From: Sorghum bicolor
Taxonomy: Eukaryota > Streptophyta > Magnoliopsida > Poales > Poaceae
DNA length: 64,000 bases
Assembly (NCBI RefSeq): GCF_000003195.3
Contig: NC_012873.2
Coordinates: forward strand, 9,881,894-9,945,893
Direction of reading: 5' to 3'
The notes under the pieces were generated by a model. The model searched no databases. It was not told the DNA's origin and saw only the letters and a list, made by a program, of their open reading frames with translations. Each line of letters begins with the position of its first letter. Positions within the stretch are counted from its first letter, which is position 1. Both the position numbers and the translations under genes were made by a program. Positions 63,673-64,000 of this stretch are shown here, in pieces.

Positions 63673-63727
63673 GGTTCAGGGATAATCAGGCTCGAACTGA
63701 TGACTTCCACCACGTCAAGGTGACACT
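63673..63727 (-). pseudogene. trnV-GAC: Plastid trnV-GAC 3' portion in nuclear DNA
   Basis: On the minus strand it reads agtgtcaccttgacgtgg, then tggaagtcatcagttcgagc, then ctgattatccctgaacc, i.e. anticodon arm with GAC, variable loop, T arm with TTCGAGC and acceptor 3' strand of chloroplast tRNA-Val. The D arm and the 5' acceptor strand are absent, so it cannot fold into a tRNA. Confidence 0.88.
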
Positions 63728-64000
63728 ATCATATAATATAAAATATAGTGTTCTAGCTTCACCATTAATGGAGAGCAGGAGTGGTCGTTTTGGAAAGTAG
63801 AAAAGATATTTCCTTGTGTGATAAAATTCAAGAGAGAACTATCATATATAAAACATAGTGTTCTAGCTTCACCATTAATGGAGAGGAGTGGTGGTTTTGG
63901 AAAGTAGAAAAAATGGAGTGGTTTAGAGAGTATTGGAACCTGATTTTCTGGTTTGTCTTCTAAATTTGTGATAAAGAACCATACAGAGAGCCTCTTGGAG

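Larger units (their letters stand above)
63548..63912. repeat. Tandem duplication, one copy carrying a plastid-derived insertion
   Basis: Copy 1: tttccttgtgtgataaaa at 63556 and ctagcttcaccattaatgga at about 63752. Copy 2: the same words at 63810 and about 63863. In copy 2 the sequence agagagaac runs straight into tatcatat; in copy 1 these are separated by 63588-63726. The copies differ at several bases elsewhere. Confidence 0.85.

Noticed and set aside
63673..63727. Functional tRNA-Val gene
   Set aside because: Lacks the 5' acceptor strand and D arm; it is a plastid fragment.

Overview
This window is nuclear DNA from a grass, most likely an Andropogoneae species such as Sorghum. The evidence is spliced plant genes with GT-AG introns, GC-rich grass-type exons in AT-rich intergenic DNA, many copies of a Tourist-like MITE with terminal sequence GGCCTTGTTTAGTT, and CACTA, hAT, Helitron, LINE, SINE and LTR elements. 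The species is an inference; no search was run.

Layout. (1) 245-4287, minus strand: a complete 12-exon gene for a GSK3/shaggy-like kinase of 417 residues. (2) 4.3-31 kb: a long gene-free stretch with MITEs, a tRNA-derived SINE with clean target-site duplications, a Ulp1-protease relic, a cinnamoyl-CoA-reductase-like exon relic, an Ac/Ds-like element, a LINE 3' end, a higher-order tandem repeat and a roughly 40-bp minisatellite. (3) 32-51 kb: three class III (secreted, haem) peroxidase genes in the same orientation. The first two (32173-33986, 38174-39340) share both intron positions; the third (49971-50981) has no intron. The DNA between them is packed with nested transposons. (4) 51.6-64 kb: gene-free, with nested MITEs, a CACTA element whose ends and TSD are exact, a Helitron carrying TA-flanked elements, more MITEs, and a small mosaic insertion of two distant plastid fragments (rps2 and trnV-GAC).

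How the genes relate. The kinase is a cytosolic/nuclear signalling enzyme with no evident link to the peroxidases. The peroxidases look like a local duplication cluster of apoplastic enzymes (H2O2-dependent oxidation of phenolics, lignin and suberin chemistry), each with signal peptide, distal Arg/His and proximal His. No new multi-gene system is visible. The most unusual features are the mosaic plastid insertion next to its own empty-site copy, a family of inverted-repeat elements sitting in TA microsatellites, and the peroxidase paralogue that has lost both introns. All splice sites and element ends were read by eye.
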